45,900 nt of DNA from CAYQPF01 sp964419225 (GTDB lineage Bacteria; Cloacimonadota; Cloacimonadia; Cloacimonadales; CAYQPF01): the NCBI GenBank assembly GCA_964419225.1, contig CAYQPF010000022.1, positions 1-45,900 of the forward strand, read 5' to 3'. Each line of letters begins with the position of its first letter. Position 1 is the first letter of the stretch. Of this stretch, positions 18,513 through 27,595 are shown one piece after another. The notes under the pieces were generated by a model. That model was not told the origin of the DNA, did no database searches, and saw only the letters and a list, made by a program, of their open reading frames with translations. Position numbers and translations under genes: made by a program.

Positions 18513-19023
18513 ACACCTGAATTAAAAGCAATTTATTCAAGGATTATGTCAAGAACTTTTGTATAATTCGCTGAGATTCTTAAAAAATCCCTCTCAAAAA
18601 AAAATAAATCTGTATTCTAAAAAAAATAATAATCGAAATTTGCATCCCACATTTGCCTTATTATTGCTCCTTCTTGTTTTTAACCTTCTATTATTCTTTT
18701 CTTCTAACTTCTTTCATTTCATCTCATTAATAATTAATAAATAATAATCAATAATTACCTTGTCACTCCTCTTTAGCTCCTCTTTAGCTGCCCTTTAGCC
18801 CCCGACTTCTCTAACACCCAAATCTACTGTTGACAATTCCACCGAATTCTATTAATTATTCCCAATAATTGTATGAAAAATTCTCTGCTTGATAAAAACA
18901 TCCCCCTGATAAAAATGGAATTAGCCTTCCTTATAGAAAGAGGCTGTTTTTCCCCTTTGCCAGGGATGAAAAGGAGAATGATTTGTCTAATCTAAATTTG
19001 TGTTAAAATTTAAGGAGTTTAAT
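18513..19023. other. Intergenic region between tRNA-Val and the beta-helix gene
   Basis: I see no convincing gene in these 511 bases; a 61-codon frame at 18559-18744 is rich in K, N, L and F, has no ribosome site and looks like AT-rich chance. The region holds the three-copy 11-base repeat at 18767-18799, a TTGACA at 18830-18835 with a weak TAATTA 17 bases on, and a weak stem AGCCTT/GAGGCT (18923-18945) followed by GTTTTT. The ribosome site AGGAG of the next gene is at 19013-19017. Confidence 0.5.
18767..18799. repeat. Three tandem 11-base units
   Basis: TCCTCTTTAGC occurs twice in a row (18767-18777, 18778-18788), followed by the variant TGCCCTTTAGC (18789-18799). No gene overlaps it; the role is unknown. 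Confidence 0.8.
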
Positions 19024-22000
19024 ATGAAATTATGCTATTTACTTACTTTTTTATTAATCATCAGCAGTTATACCTTAATTGGCATCGATGTATCCGGTAA
19101 CCAGTCAGGTACCTGGACATCTGTCAATAATCCCTACAACCTGACTGGTGATGTCACCGTTTCTCCTGATGATACCCTCCTCATCAACCCGGGTGTCATA
19201 GTTACCATCAACGGCAACTACGGTTTTACGATCCAGGGTCTGCTTAAAGCCGAAGGCACTCTATCCGACAGTATCCGCTTCAACAATACCCTCGGAAACC
19301 GCTGGAAAGGCTTCCGCCTCGAAAATCCTAACCAACTCTCTGTACTCAGATATTGTGTTATCACCAACGCTGAAACTGCCATCCACTCTTCCTCGGGTAA
19401 ATTTCTGCTGACAAATTCTCACATTGCCTACGGAAACAGAGGATTAAGCCTTTTTGCACTTGGCAATAACAATCCTCCCTCCATGACTATTAAAACAACA
19501 AAGATCCATGACTTTTTCAAAAATGGCATTTATCTCGTGGAAAATACGAACACTCTTATCGACAGCTGTGAAATTTATAGCTGTAGCGTTGGTGCTCAAT
19601 ATTACTCAGCTGTTGAGATTGATAATCAAACTCCCGGCAGTTCCACCAATCCGATTCTCAGAAACAGCTACATCCATCACAACGGCAAGGAAGGCCTGAC
19701 CCTTTGGGATGCCACAGAAACCAGTTCCGTTAACCCGGTCATCGAAAACAATATTATTCGCTACAATATGTCAGGTGTTGTCGTGCATCATGGTTCCGGC
19801 TATTTTAAGAATAATGATATCAGTTACAATTTTATCAACGGCGACTCCAACTCCGGCTCAGGCGTTTCCATCGTTGGAGCCAACAGTTTTCCGATTTTTA
19901 CTCTCAATACTATAACCCATAATTTCATGGGGTTCTATATTGGAGCCAATGCCAGAGTTAATCTGGGTGATCTGGGAAATGCTACAACTCTTGACGATGG
20001 CATGAATCTTATCAACCAGAACATAACCCTCTCCTCTGTAACCAAAGCAATAACCAATGCTTCCAGTTACCCCGTCAAAGCTGAAAACAATTCCTGGGAC
20101 AGCACAATTCCCGCTATTATCGATGAAACAATTCAGGATGGCATAGAAGATAACAATTTTGGTATTGTTGACTACCTTCCCATTTACTATTTACCTTCAC
20201 AACTCAGTACGATCACAGGTACAATTTCTTACTTCGGCACCCAAAATATCGCTTCCTATTCTATCTCTCTGCTAGATCCGGTAAATTATACTTTTTCATC
20301 ACCTGTCACTATCAATACAACCGGCACCTATACCATGTCCACCCCCAGAAACGGAAATTACTATGTCGTCGCCAAAGCCTTCCTGGCCAATGGTGAGGTT
20401 GCGGCACTCGGTGTTTATGGTGGTTTCCTGAATCAGCAAACTGTTAATCTAGTCAATGGTACTACAATTAATAATATTTCCCTGCAAGTATATGATCAAT
20501 ATCCTGATTATATTTACTCCCTGAAAAATCCCTATATCTCCGGCACAAAAGTCATCTTCCCCATGCTTGTCCAAAATCTCTTTCAAAAACCCTCCTATAC
20601 TGCCTTGCTCTATCAGGAAGGTGATTATATTAAGACTCTTGCCTACCTTGTACAGATCAACGGAGTTAACGACTCTATCCCGGTTCCCGAACAATTCAAT
20701 TGCTGGCAAAAAATAACTAATCTCAATCTCAATGATTCCTGGCAAAGCAATGAATTCTATAACAGTAACCTCATTTATTCCCAGAAAACTTTCTCCGGAA
20801 TCGAAACATTATCTACACCGGTTGGGACAATCCCTGCCCATAGAATAGATTTCCTGGCTGTTGATGGACATTGGGCCAAACAATACTTTGCTACAGGAAT
20901 AGGTTTGTTGTTCAATAAAATCTGTGATAATTATCTCACAGCTGAAATCAATGAGCTGTCTGCCTACAACATTACCCCTTCCAGTAGTCTTTTTCCCATG
21001 AATGCAGGAAATACATGGGGCTTCAATGATCTGCCACTGCCTCAAAATCCCAGCAACCTCACTGCCATCACTCAGCCCGAAACCTTCAGTGCTGTTCTGA
21101 CCTGGGATCCTGTCTCCACTGATTTCCCCAATCCTATCGGTTACAAGCTCTTCCAGGATAATACTCTCCTGACCACCCTGCCTATAACTGTAACTAACTA
21201 CAACCTATCCAATCTGTTCTCTGACCATTCCTTTTATCTTACTGCTTTTAATCAGAATAATCAGACAGCTCCTTCTAATACAATAACTATTCCTCATGCA
21301 CCATATACCAGTATCAGTAATCTCGCTCTGCTTAGAACTCAACCTCAAAACAACACCATTTACTGTTTAACCGATACAGTCACTGTTACCTTTTATCAAC
21401 CCAACCCAAATCAAACCTTCATCCAGGATCATTCAGGGGCAATTCTCCTCGTAGATCCCAACAACATTCTCAATCCTCATTACCAAACAGGTGACAGAAT
21501 AACCCAGATCTTCGGCAGACTCGTTAATTCCAATAACACTCTTACCTTTGTACCTGTCCTTTATCCGGGAAATCCTCTCGGTAATACTCCAATCACACCT
21601 CAACCTTTATCTATTTCTGAATTAATCAATAACTTTGAAGCTCATGAATCTCAGCTTGTGCTTCTTAAAAATACCCTTTTTGATACTACCGGGAATTTCG
21701 TTCCCGACACTAACTATCCCATTCACGATTCCACAGGTTCTTTCATCTTCAGAACCAGTTTTGCAGATGTCAACTATCTGGGGAACCCTGTGCCCACTTA
21801 TTATCAGGATATCGTAGCAATTTGCCTTTCCGGCTCTGCAGGAAACTATATTACTGCCAGAACCTTCACAGATATAAACACCTCCTCTGTTTTTGTTGCA
21901 CCACAAAATCTGCAGGGCAATTTAGTTGGAAACTCTTTCAGACTGACCTGGAATTCTCCCATCAGCCAAGCAAGATCTCATAGTCTAAAAAATATTCAAA

Positions 22001-23376
22001 ACAGATCCCTGGGTGCCTACAGAGTCTTCCGTAATGGTATAGTGTTGATCACTCTTCCTGCCGATTCACTCGGTTATACAGATACAGGCCTCATTCCTTA
22101 CAATCCTTGTTCATACTATGTGGTTGCCCTGTATTCCTCTCCTGACGGAGTATCAGAACCTTCCAATACCGTCTCAATTCCTTACCCGCCTGTGGCCAAT
22201 ATCAGCGATCTGGCTCTGCTTAGAATTCAACCCCTAAACAATACTATTTATTGCCTGACAGATACTGTCACCGTTACTTTCTCCCAAGCTTTCCAAAATC
22301 AAACCTATATTCAGGATAATACTGCAGCCATCTTAATGGACGATGCCAACAATATCCTCAACCCACGCTATCCGGTTGGTGCAAAAATCACGCATATTTA
22401 CGGCAGACTGGTCAACAATGCTTCCATGCTCACTTTTGTGCCCGTACTTTACCCAGGAGCTCCTGTTGGCAATTCTCCTCTGAATCCGCAACCTTTAACG
22501 TTATCCGACCTGGTGAATAACTTTGAAACATATGAAGCCAAACTTGTTTTGATCAAAAACACTCTGTTCGATTCCCAAGGTTCTTTTGCGTACGGGGCCA
22601 ACTATACTGTCCACGATTCCACCGGCAGCTTTATTTTCAGAACCAGCTTTGCTGATGTAAACTATCTGGGCAGTCCAATTCCTGATTACTATCAGGATGT
22701 TGTCGCAATCTGTAATTCCAATTCTAACGGAAATTATATCACATCCAGAACCTTAGGCGACATAACAACCTCTCCGGTATTTGTTGCACCACAAAATCTA
22801 CAGGGTCATTTAGTTGGAAATGCTTTCCGCTTGACTTGGAATTCACCTGTTCCTCAAACAAGAACCCAGGCCCAAAAAGATGCTCAGGATAGATCTCTTG
22901 GTGCTTATAGAATTTTCCGTAACGGAGTTGTCCTCATTACTCTTCCTGCAGATTCCCTGGGATTTACTGACAATGAAATTGCACCCAATACTGAATATTC
23001 CTATTATGTTATTGCTCTTTATGCATCTCCTGATGGAGTATCTGAACCTTCCAATATAATCACCTTGGTTCATAATAACGACCAGAACAATATTCCTGCA
23101 ATAACAGAACTAGGCTATAACTATCCCAATCCTTTCAATCCTTCCACAGCAATTAACTATTCTTTAAAAAATGCCGGACCAGTTGCCCTGGAAATATTTA
23201 ATATCAAAGGACAAAAAGTAAAAACATTGCTCAATAAATACCAATCTTCAGGAAATCACCAAATCACCTGGAATGGCCTTAATGACCAATCTCAGTATGT
23301 TCCCAGCGGAATTTACTTCCTGAAAATGAACTGTGGTAACTTCCATGCTGTCCGCAAAATGATCCTCCTCAAATGA
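19024..23376 (+). CDS. Secreted beta-helix protein with duplicated DUF5689-like/fibronectin modules and C-terminal sorting module
   Basis: This 1450-residue exported protein has a signal peptide (MKLCYLLTFLLIISSYTLIG). Residues of about 30-390 form a right-handed parallel beta-helix (repeating short N/S/G-rich turns such as NPVIENNIIRYNMSG). A middle region with fibronectin-like text is followed by two copies of a module of about 290 residues (DNA from about 21308 and 22199). Each has an OB-fold-like part resembling DUF5689 (ISxLALLR ... TFIQDxxxAIL) and a fibronectin type III part. The end is the sorting module (NYPNPFNPSTAINYS ... GQKVKTLLN ... RKMILLK). The start was chosen at 19024 because AGGAG lies six bases before it; a GTG at 19000 has none. 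It is likely a surface glycan-binding or adhesin protein; no catalytic residues were recognised. Confidence 0.87.
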   Translation: MKLCYLLTFLLIISSYTLIGIDVSGNQSGTWTSVNNPYNLTGDVTVSPDDTLLINPGVIVTINGNYGFTIQGLLKAEGTLSDSIRFNNTLGNRWKGFRLENPNQLSVLRYCVITNAETAIHSSSGKFLLTNSHIAYGNRGLSLFALGNNNPPSMTIKTTKIHDFFKNGIYLVENTNTLIDSCEIYSCSVGAQYYSAVEIDNQTPGSSTNPILRNSYIHHNGKEGLTLWDATETSSVNPVIENNIIRYNMSGVVVHHGSGYFKNNDISYNFINGDSNSGSGVSIVGANSFPIFTLNTITHNFMGFYIGANARVNLGDLGNATTLDDGMNLINQNITLSSVTKAITNASSYPVKAENNSWDSTIPAIIDETIQDGIEDNNFGIVDYLPIYYLPSQLSTITGTISYFGTQNIASYSISLLDPVNYTFSSPVTINTTGTYTMSTPRNGNYYVVAKAFLANGEVAALGVYGGFLNQQTVNLVNGTTINNISLQVYDQYPDYIYSLKNPYISGTKVIFPMLVQNLFQKPSYTALLYQEGDYIKTLAYLVQINGVNDSIPVPEQFNCWQKITNLNLNDSWQSNEFYNSNLIYSQKTFSGIETLSTPVGTIPAHRIDFLAVDGHWAKQYFATGIGLLFNKICDNYLTAEINELSAYNITPSSSLFPMNAGNTWGFNDLPLPQNPSNLTAITQPETFSAVLTWDPVSTDFPNPIGYKLFQDNTLLTTLPITVTNYNLSNLFSDHSFYLTAFNQNNQTAPSNTITIPHAPYTSISNLALLRTQPQNNTIYCLTDTVTVTFYQPNPNQTFIQDHSGAILLVDPNNILNPHYQTGDRITQIFGRLVNSNNTLTFVPVLYPGNPLGNTPITPQPLSISELINNFEAHESQLVLLKNTLFDTTGNFVPDTNYPIHDSTGSFIFRTSFADVNYLGNPVPTYYQDIVAICLSGSAGNYITARTFTDINTSSVFVAPQNLQGNLVGNSFRLTWNSPISQARSHSLKNIQNRSLGAYRVFRNGIVLITLPADSLGYTDTGLIPYNPCSYYVVALYSSPDGVSEPSNTVSIPYPPVANISDLALLRIQPLNNTIYCLTDTVTVTFSQAFQNQTYIQDNTAAILMDDANNILNPRYPVGAKITHIYGRLVNNASMLTFVPVLYPGAPVGNSPLNPQPLTLSDLVNNFETYEAKLVLIKNTLFDSQGSFAYGANYTVHDSTGSFIFRTSFADVNYLGSPIPDYYQDVVAICNSNSNGNYITSRTLGDITTSPVFVAPQNLQGHLVGNAFRLTWNSPVPQTRTQAQKDAQDRSLGAYRIFRNGVVLITLPADSLGFTDNEIAPNTEYSYYVIALYASPDGVSEPSNIITLVHNNDQNNIPAITELGYNYPNPFNPSTAINYSLKNAGPVALEIFNIKGQKVKTLLNKYQSSGNHQITWNGLNDQSQYVPSGIYFLKMNCGNFHAVRKMILLK

Positions 23377-23380
23377 CTTT

Positions 23381-23406
23381 GTAGGGGCTGACTCCCACGT
23401 CAGCCC
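23381..23406. repeat. GTAGGGG-type hairpin after the beta-helix gene
   Basis: GGGCTGAC (23385-23392) and GTCAGCCC (23399-23406) form a perfect 8-bp stem with a 6-base loop, eight bases after the stop codon. There is no T-run, so it may be an interspersed palindrome that also serves as a transcript end. Hairpins starting GTAGGGG are common dispersed repeats in bacterial genomes; only one copy was noticed here. Confidence 0.5.
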
Positions 23407-23428
23407 TTCATCTCCCAAATTTCCTTTC

Positions 23429-23457
23429 TTGACAAACTTTATATAGTTTTGTATCTT
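23429..23457 (+). promoter_or_regulatory. Sigma-70 promoter of the cNMP/PAS gene pair
   Basis: TTGACA (23429-23434) and TATCTT (23452-23457) stand 17 bases apart. The expected start is near 23464, right at an ATG (23465), which supports use of the later GTG start with its own ribosome site. Confidence 0.75.
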
Positions 23458-23476
23458 TTACACAATGGAGGTTATT

Positions 23477-24295
23477 GTGGAAAATCCTGAATTGATTCAA
23501 GCTCTGACTGCTAATAAATTATTCAAAGATGTTGACATCTCTGATTTTAAACTTTTCTCCCTTTTTGTTGAAAAACAGTACAAAGCCGGGGTAACTCTCT
23601 TCTATCAGCATGATCCCGCCAACTCAGTCCTACTGATTACCGAGGGTACAATCAAGATCTCAAAAACCCTTAATAACGGCAAGCAGGTGGAACTTTCCCG
23701 TAAGATCGCAGGTGATCTGATTGGAGAAGTCAGCTTTTTCACTAAGCAAGACCGTTCTGCCACTGCTTTATGTGTTGAAGATACAACTATTCTGGAAATT
23801 TCTTACAATGATCTGGAAAGTGTCATGGCCTTTTATCCAAAAATGAAAGACAATATTTATTCCAATATCATCTCAACTCTGTTTAAATCCGACGAAAAAA
23901 TAGCCATGGAAATCTTCAAATCAGATGTGATTTTTGAAATGTATTCCACAATAAATGACCAAAAGACTAAGCTCTCTGTCGCTTATATGCAATTGAAAGA
24001 ATCTCAGGATAAGATCATGGAGCTGGAAAGAAAGCACACGGCCATGGCACTCGCTGTTACAGCTAATCATGAGTTGAACCAGCCGTTGATGGTCTTGCAG
24101 GGTAACTTGGAAATGCTTTTACATAATCTGAGTGAAGAAATTAAAACACCTAAAATTAATAAATTCTCTGATAACATCTTTGAAGCTCTCAACAGAATCC
24201 ATCTTGTTTTGGAAAAACTCAAGAAAGTTGAAGATGTGAACTTTATAAAATATGCCGATGAAATTGATATGCTCTCGATTCATAAGGAGAAATAA
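23477..24295 (+). CDS. Cyclic-nucleotide-binding domain protein with orphan histidine-kinase dimerisation helices
   Basis: The protein of about 272 residues has a CRP-type cyclic-nucleotide-binding domain (to about residue 135), with the phosphate-cassette-like signature GEVSFFTKQDRSATA. A coiled coil (about 155-190) follows, then an H-box ANHELNQPL with the candidate phosphohistidine near residue 198 and a second DHp-type helix. It ends there: no HATPase domain and no DNA-binding domain are present. The frame opens at ATG 23465, but GGAGG (23467-23471) overlaps that codon and is five bases before GTG 23477, which I prefer as the start. The PAS gene follows after two bases. A likely role is a phospho-acceptor or docking protein for a kinase in trans. 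Confidence 0.82.
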   Translation: MENPELIQALTANKLFKDVDISDFKLFSLFVEKQYKAGVTLFYQHDPANSVLLITEGTIKISKTLNNGKQVELSRKIAGDLIGEVSFFTKQDRSATALCVEDTTILEISYNDLESVMAFYPKMKDNIYSNIISTLFKSDEKIAMEIFKSDVIFEMYSTINDQKTKLSVAYMQLKESQDKIMELERKHTAMALAVTANHELNQPLMVLQGNLEMLLHNLSEEIKTPKINKFSDNIFEALNRIHLVLEKLKKVEDVNFIKYADEIDMLSIHKEK

Positions 24296-24297
24296 TA

Positions 24298-24633
24298 ATG
24301 GAAAACTGGTCAAAAGAATTACCTTTTGCTATTACTGTATGCGATAAAGACGGAAAAATCCTGGAACTAAATGATAAAGCCGGAAAAACTTTTGCTAAAT
24401 GGGGTGGAATGGATCTGTTAGGAAAGAACCTTTTTGATTGCCATAACCCTCACTCTGTCAAAATGATTAAAGAGATGATGACTGATGATAAAACCAACTG
24501 CTACACTATCGAAAAAGAAGGCATCAAAAAAATAATCTACCAATGCCCCTGGTATGAAAACAAAGAAGTCATGGGTATGGTCGAAATCAGCATCGAAATT
24601 CCCTTCGAAATGCCCCATTTTATTAGAAAATAG
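24298..24633 (+). CDS. Single-domain PAS protein
   Basis: The 111-residue product is one PAS domain and nothing else (LPFAITVCDKDGKILELNDKAG ... NLFDCHNP ... MVEISIEIPF). It resembles the PAS domains linked to DUF438 proteins in anaerobes, which sense small ligands or redox state; that is family knowledge, not seen directly. The upstream gene ends in AAGGAG, which serves as its ribosome site, and the ATG is two bases after that stop, so the pair is translationally coupled. It probably supplies a sensor input to the cyclic-nucleotide/DHp protein. It has no export signal. Confidence 0.8.
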   Translation: MENWSKELPFAITVCDKDGKILELNDKAGKTFAKWGGMDLLGKNLFDCHNPHSVKMIKEMMTDDKTNCYTIEKEGIKKIIYQCPWYENKEVMGMVEISIEIPFEMPHFIRK

Positions 24634-24920
24634 GATAGTTTTTAGAAAGGAACACCAAGGATGGAGAGGGGAGAGAGACAGTTGATAGTTGATAGTTGGG
24701 GAAAGAAGAAATTTCAAACCCGCAGGCAAGTATTAGGTAGAGAGTAGGGATTGAGGTAGAAATTGTCTGTTAGCAGGTGAAATCTATTTATTTATTCGCA
24801 GAGGGACTTTTCGTGGATAATCCGTTGAGAAAATAAAATCATGATTGTTGATCGGAATAAGAATATCAAAATTGACTACAACATTTTTCCACCAGTTTTA
24901 AACAATCTCTTAAATTCTAA

Positions 24921-25095
24921 TGTCCTACAGGACAATAGTAGGTTCAAAAAATAGTGCTTTACAATTGAATATCGAGTACTGTCTTTACATTTCACTTGGT
25001 AGATGTGACAAATGTCCCGTCCGGAGGACGAAAGATGTTAGGCAGCAGTTTCAACTGCAGATATGAATCACAGCACATCTCGTCCGTCAGGACGA
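24921..25095. repeat. Cluster of three short GTCC/GGAC hairpins in a gene-free region
   Basis: Three palindromes share a GTCC-loop-GGAC core: TGTCCTACAGGACA (24921-24934), CGTCCGGAGGACG (25018-25030) and TCGTCCGTCAGGACGA (25080-25095). The last two are about 63 bases apart, centre to centre. The surrounding gap 24634-25252 (619 bases) otherwise holds purine-rich low-complexity text with GTTGATA repeats (about 24680-24700) and the promoter of the next gene. A 73-codon frame (24996-25217) spans the hairpins and is not a credible gene. It looks like a dispersed palindromic repeat element. Confidence 0.6.
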
Positions 25096-25202
25096 CAGAT
25101 TATTCATGTGATGACGGTTCAAGTTTTTTTTTGCATAGATGGACAGGGTTTGTAGGATACAAATTAAAGGTGAATTATAGCAAAAGAATTGAAAGAAATG
25201 AT

Positions 25203-25230
25203 TTGACACGATTTTAGACAATCTTATTAT
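25203..25230 (+). promoter_or_regulatory. Sigma-70 promoter of the Rpn-type gene
   Basis: TTGACA (25203-25208) and TATTAT (25225-25230) are 16 bases apart; the expected start is near 25237, just ahead of the AAGGAG ribosome site at 25241-25246. Confidence 0.7.
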
Positions 25231-25252
25231 GTTATATAGAAAGGAGATAAGT

Positions 25253-26152
25253 ATGTCAAAGCATAAATCTGATTTGCAAAACATTGAGTTAATGAAGCCC
25301 AAAGTTGATTTTGTTTTCAAAAATATCTTTGGGAATGAGAAACATCCTGAAATTTTGATTAGTTTTTTAAATGCTGTTTTTAGACTTACCAAGGAAGAAA
25401 AGATAGTCAAGGTTAAGATTGAGAATCCTAATCTGGATAAACGCAGGAAGAATGACAAATACTCTATTCTGGATGTAAAAGCAACAGCCAATGATGATAC
25501 ATTGATAAATGTAGAAATCCAGATTAATGATGTTGATATGATATCACGTTCAGTATTTTATCTCAGCAGATTGATATCCGGGCAGTTGAAGGAAAAAGAT
25601 GATTATAGTATTTTGTATAAATCGGTTGCCATCAATATATTGGATTTTATTCTTTTCAAAGACATCGACAGGATGCATAACGCATTTGTATTTAAAGAAG
25701 TTGAAACAAATCAGATTTTAACTGATTTAGCAGAAATCCATTTCATTGAATTACCAAAAGTGGATTTTGATCAAGTGGAAAAGGACAGTGCTCTGATGGA
25801 CTGGCTTTTATTTATAAATAAACCTGAAAGCAAAGAGGTGGAGATGATTACCCATAAAAATGCAGAAATACTACAAGCTAAGGATTTGCTTTATACCCTT
25901 AGTATGGATAAAGATGCCCGGGAAATATATGAAGCACGTCAGAAAGCACAGATGGATATTAGATCAGGTATATCCAAAGCTCTGAGAGACGGCGAAATCA
26001 AAGGGATAAAGCTGGGAAAAGAAGAAGGTGCTCATGAAAAGGCACTAGAAATTGCAAAAAGTATGATAAAGTCAGGTATGTCATCAGCTGATGTTACCAG
26101 ATTAACCGGCATTCCTGAAGAAGAAATAAAATTATCATTAGGACTCAGTTAG
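25253..26152 (+). CDS. Rpn family PD-(D/E)XK nuclease (recombination-promoting nuclease/putative transposase)
   Basis: The 299-residue protein opens with the family signature KPKVDFVFKNIFGNEKHPEIL-ISFLNAV. The nuclease core is read from SILDVKA followed by LINVEIQI, giving the D and E-x-Q residues of the Rpn version of the fold. The C-terminus is the usual lysine/glutamate-rich tail ending with a small helical motif (SADVTRLTGIPEEEIKLSL). Rpn proteins in E. coli cut DNA and raise RecA-independent recombination; they are abundant and often multicopy. The start was placed at ATG 25253, seven bases after AAGGAG; an earlier ATG at 25229 lacks a ribosome site. It stands beside palindromic repeats and a probable Rhs fragment, so the patch looks recombinationally active. 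Confidence 0.9.
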   Translation: MSKHKSDLQNIELMKPKVDFVFKNIFGNEKHPEILISFLNAVFRLTKEEKIVKVKIENPNLDKRRKNDKYSILDVKATANDDTLINVEIQINDVDMISRSVFYLSRLISGQLKEKDDYSILYKSVAINILDFILFKDIDRMHNAFVFKEVETNQILTDLAEIHFIELPKVDFDQVEKDSALMDWLLFINKPESKEVEMITHKNAEILQAKDLLYTLSMDKDAREIYEARQKAQMDIRSGISKALRDGEIKGIKLGKEEGAHEKALEIAKSMIKSGMSSADVTRLTGIPEEEIKLSLGLS

Positions 26153-26167
26153 AGTTAGAATGGTGTC

Positions 26168-26620
26168 ATGGTCTCTACGATTGATAATCTGAATTATTCC
26201 TATTTCGGCAATAAGTTAGTAGGTACAGATGATGCATCAACAACTCCAGCAACCACTTGGGTTACTTTTACAGATTCTAATAATGGGAGCAAATATACTT
26301 TTAATTCATCTGGACCGAACCTTGTTCAAAATCAAAATATAAATTTTGTAGTTATGGCTTCAGTTAATAAAAAAATTGATAGTGGATCTATTTGTGATCA
26401 GCTAATTCATGTCTTTTTGGAAATGGGAGAAGGTGCAAAATTGTTTCCTGGTCATTCGTATATTAAATCCGAGAAAGATACTGCTTGTGGAAATTCTAAT
26501 AAACTGTATCCAATTGTAAAAATTCATTATGATAAAACCAATGAAACAACAAATACAATCGAATTTCGGTTTTGGAATATTAAAACAGGGAAAGCATCAT
26601 CGGAGACATTTTCAAAATGA
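26168..26620 (+). pseudogene. Probable fragment of an Rhs/YD-repeat protein with unknown C-terminal tail
   Basis: The first residues, STIDNLNYSYFGNKLVGTDDA, read like the last unit of an Rhs/YD-repeat shell, where the next residues normally start a variable toxin tip. Here a 125-residue beta-rich tail follows that I do not recognise. The frame is closed by a TAG 10 bases before the ATG, and no ribosome site is visible, so the large Rhs N-terminus is missing. It overlaps the next gene by four bases (ATGA), as a toxin-tip gene and its immunity gene often do. It may instead be an expressed orphan small protein; the Rhs reading rests on one short motif. Confidence 0.5.
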
Positions 26621-27090
26621 AGAAAATCGTGATAGTTCTTTTTATCGCATTAACTTTGTTTGGTTGTATTGCAAACAATAGTTTAAAACGCCATGAATTT
26701 CAGTATTATGTAACTGAATGCATTGTGAAAAAATATCCTGTTTTAATTATGAGAGATTTGATAAACGATGAAGATATCGCTGTTGTACCAAGTAAGTCTA
26801 AAAGTCTTTTTACTTCATCAATAATACCTTTTGAAGAGCATGTCTGTGTTGATTTTGACAAACAAAAACTGTCAATTAAAATGTATAAAGCTAATTTTTT
26901 GAGTGATACTAATGTGACTATTGATATTGATACCATGAAGGTAGAAACGTACTATTATGAATATCAAGATAAGAAAATTAAAATGTATTTTTCACGGAAT
27001 TTACTATATATCCAAAACAATTTCTTTATTTCTAAAAAACTCATAAATTCAGATATTATACCAGATAATGAAGTACAACCACTTCATTAA
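26617..27090 (+). CDS. Small lipoprotein of unknown function
   Basis: The 157-residue protein has a lipoprotein signal (MKKIVIVLFIALTLFGC) with lipobox LFGC and Cys17 as the acylation site. The mature part is rich in K, D, I and Y, with no domain I recognise. Its ATG overlaps the stop of the preceding fragment by four bases (ATGA), so the two are translationally linked. An immunity-type or surface-exposed role is possible from context only. No close relative is seen elsewhere in the window. Confidence 0.7.
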   Translation: MKKIVIVLFIALTLFGCIANNSLKRHEFQYYVTECIVKKYPVLIMRDLINDEDIAVVPSKSKSLFTSSIIPFEEHVCVDFDKQKLSIKMYKANFLSDTNVTIDIDTMKVETYYYEYQDKKIKMYFSRNLLYIQNNFFISKKLINSDIIPDNEVQPLH

Positions 27091-27121
27091 TGAATATTTT
27101 TTTCAAAATTTAAGGAGAGTA

Positions 27122-27595
27122 ATGAAAAGTATCAAACTATTTTTGCTAATATATCTTTTAATTTGTGTTAATCCACTACTGTTTAGTGGAGAAGCAGGTA
27201 AATATAAAGTATTATCCGGGTCATTTTATGAGTTTAAAAATTATATTATGGTAGTAGCTGTAGATAAATCTGATACAAATTTTGTAATGGTATTAGTACC
27301 AACAAATGAGAAAACAGATAGCAATTGTAGTTTGAAATGTAGAGAAGTAAAGAGAAATAAGTGGTATAACTTATCATCGCTAGAATCTATAGCTGATTTA
27401 ACAAAGCTATCTGTGAATTCTCCAATTAGAGGAAATCCTTATGAAACACCCAATGGAATAATTTACAAGAAAAAGAAAATACCATTGTTTCTGAGAGAAG
27501 ATGACCATTATTCAAAAATCTATAAACCTGTATTTTTCTCAAAAAATCTTTTTTACAAAAATGGAACCGTTTACTATCGAAAAATTTATAAGTAA
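27122..27595 (+). CDS. Small exported protein of unknown function
   Basis: The 157-residue product has an N-terminal export signal (MKSIKLFLLIYLLICVNPLLFSGEAG) with likely cleavage near residue 22. The mature part is basic and beta-rich and matches nothing I recognise. The frame is open from 27068, but ATG 27122 has AGGAG four bases upstream (27113-27117) and begins the signal peptide, so I chose it. It follows the lipoprotein gene by 31 bases and probably shares its transcript. Confidence 0.7.
   Translation: MKSIKLFLLIYLLICVNPLLFSGEAGKYKVLSGSFYEFKNYIMVVAVDKSDTNFVMVLVPTNEKTDSNCSLKCREVKRNKWYNLSSLESIADLTKLSVNSPIRGNPYETPNGIIYKKKKIPLFLREDDHYSKIYKPVFFSKNLFYKNGTVYYRKIYK

Noticed and set aside
18559..18744. 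61-codon frame with a hydrophobic stretch
   Set aside because: AT-rich, homopolymer-like composition, no ribosome site, no promoter, directly behind the tRNA.
18923..18951. Stem AGCCTT/GAGGCT followed by GTTTTT as a terminator or riboswitch
   Set aside because: The stem is short with a G-U pair, and no ligand-binding RNA pattern is visible.
24921..25095. CRISPR-like array
   Set aside because: Only three short palindromes with unlike flanks and unequal spacing; no identical repeats and no cas gene.
24996..25217. 73-codon frame upstream of the Rpn gene
   Set aside because: It runs through two hairpins of a repeat element and the Rpn promoter, and has no ribosome site.
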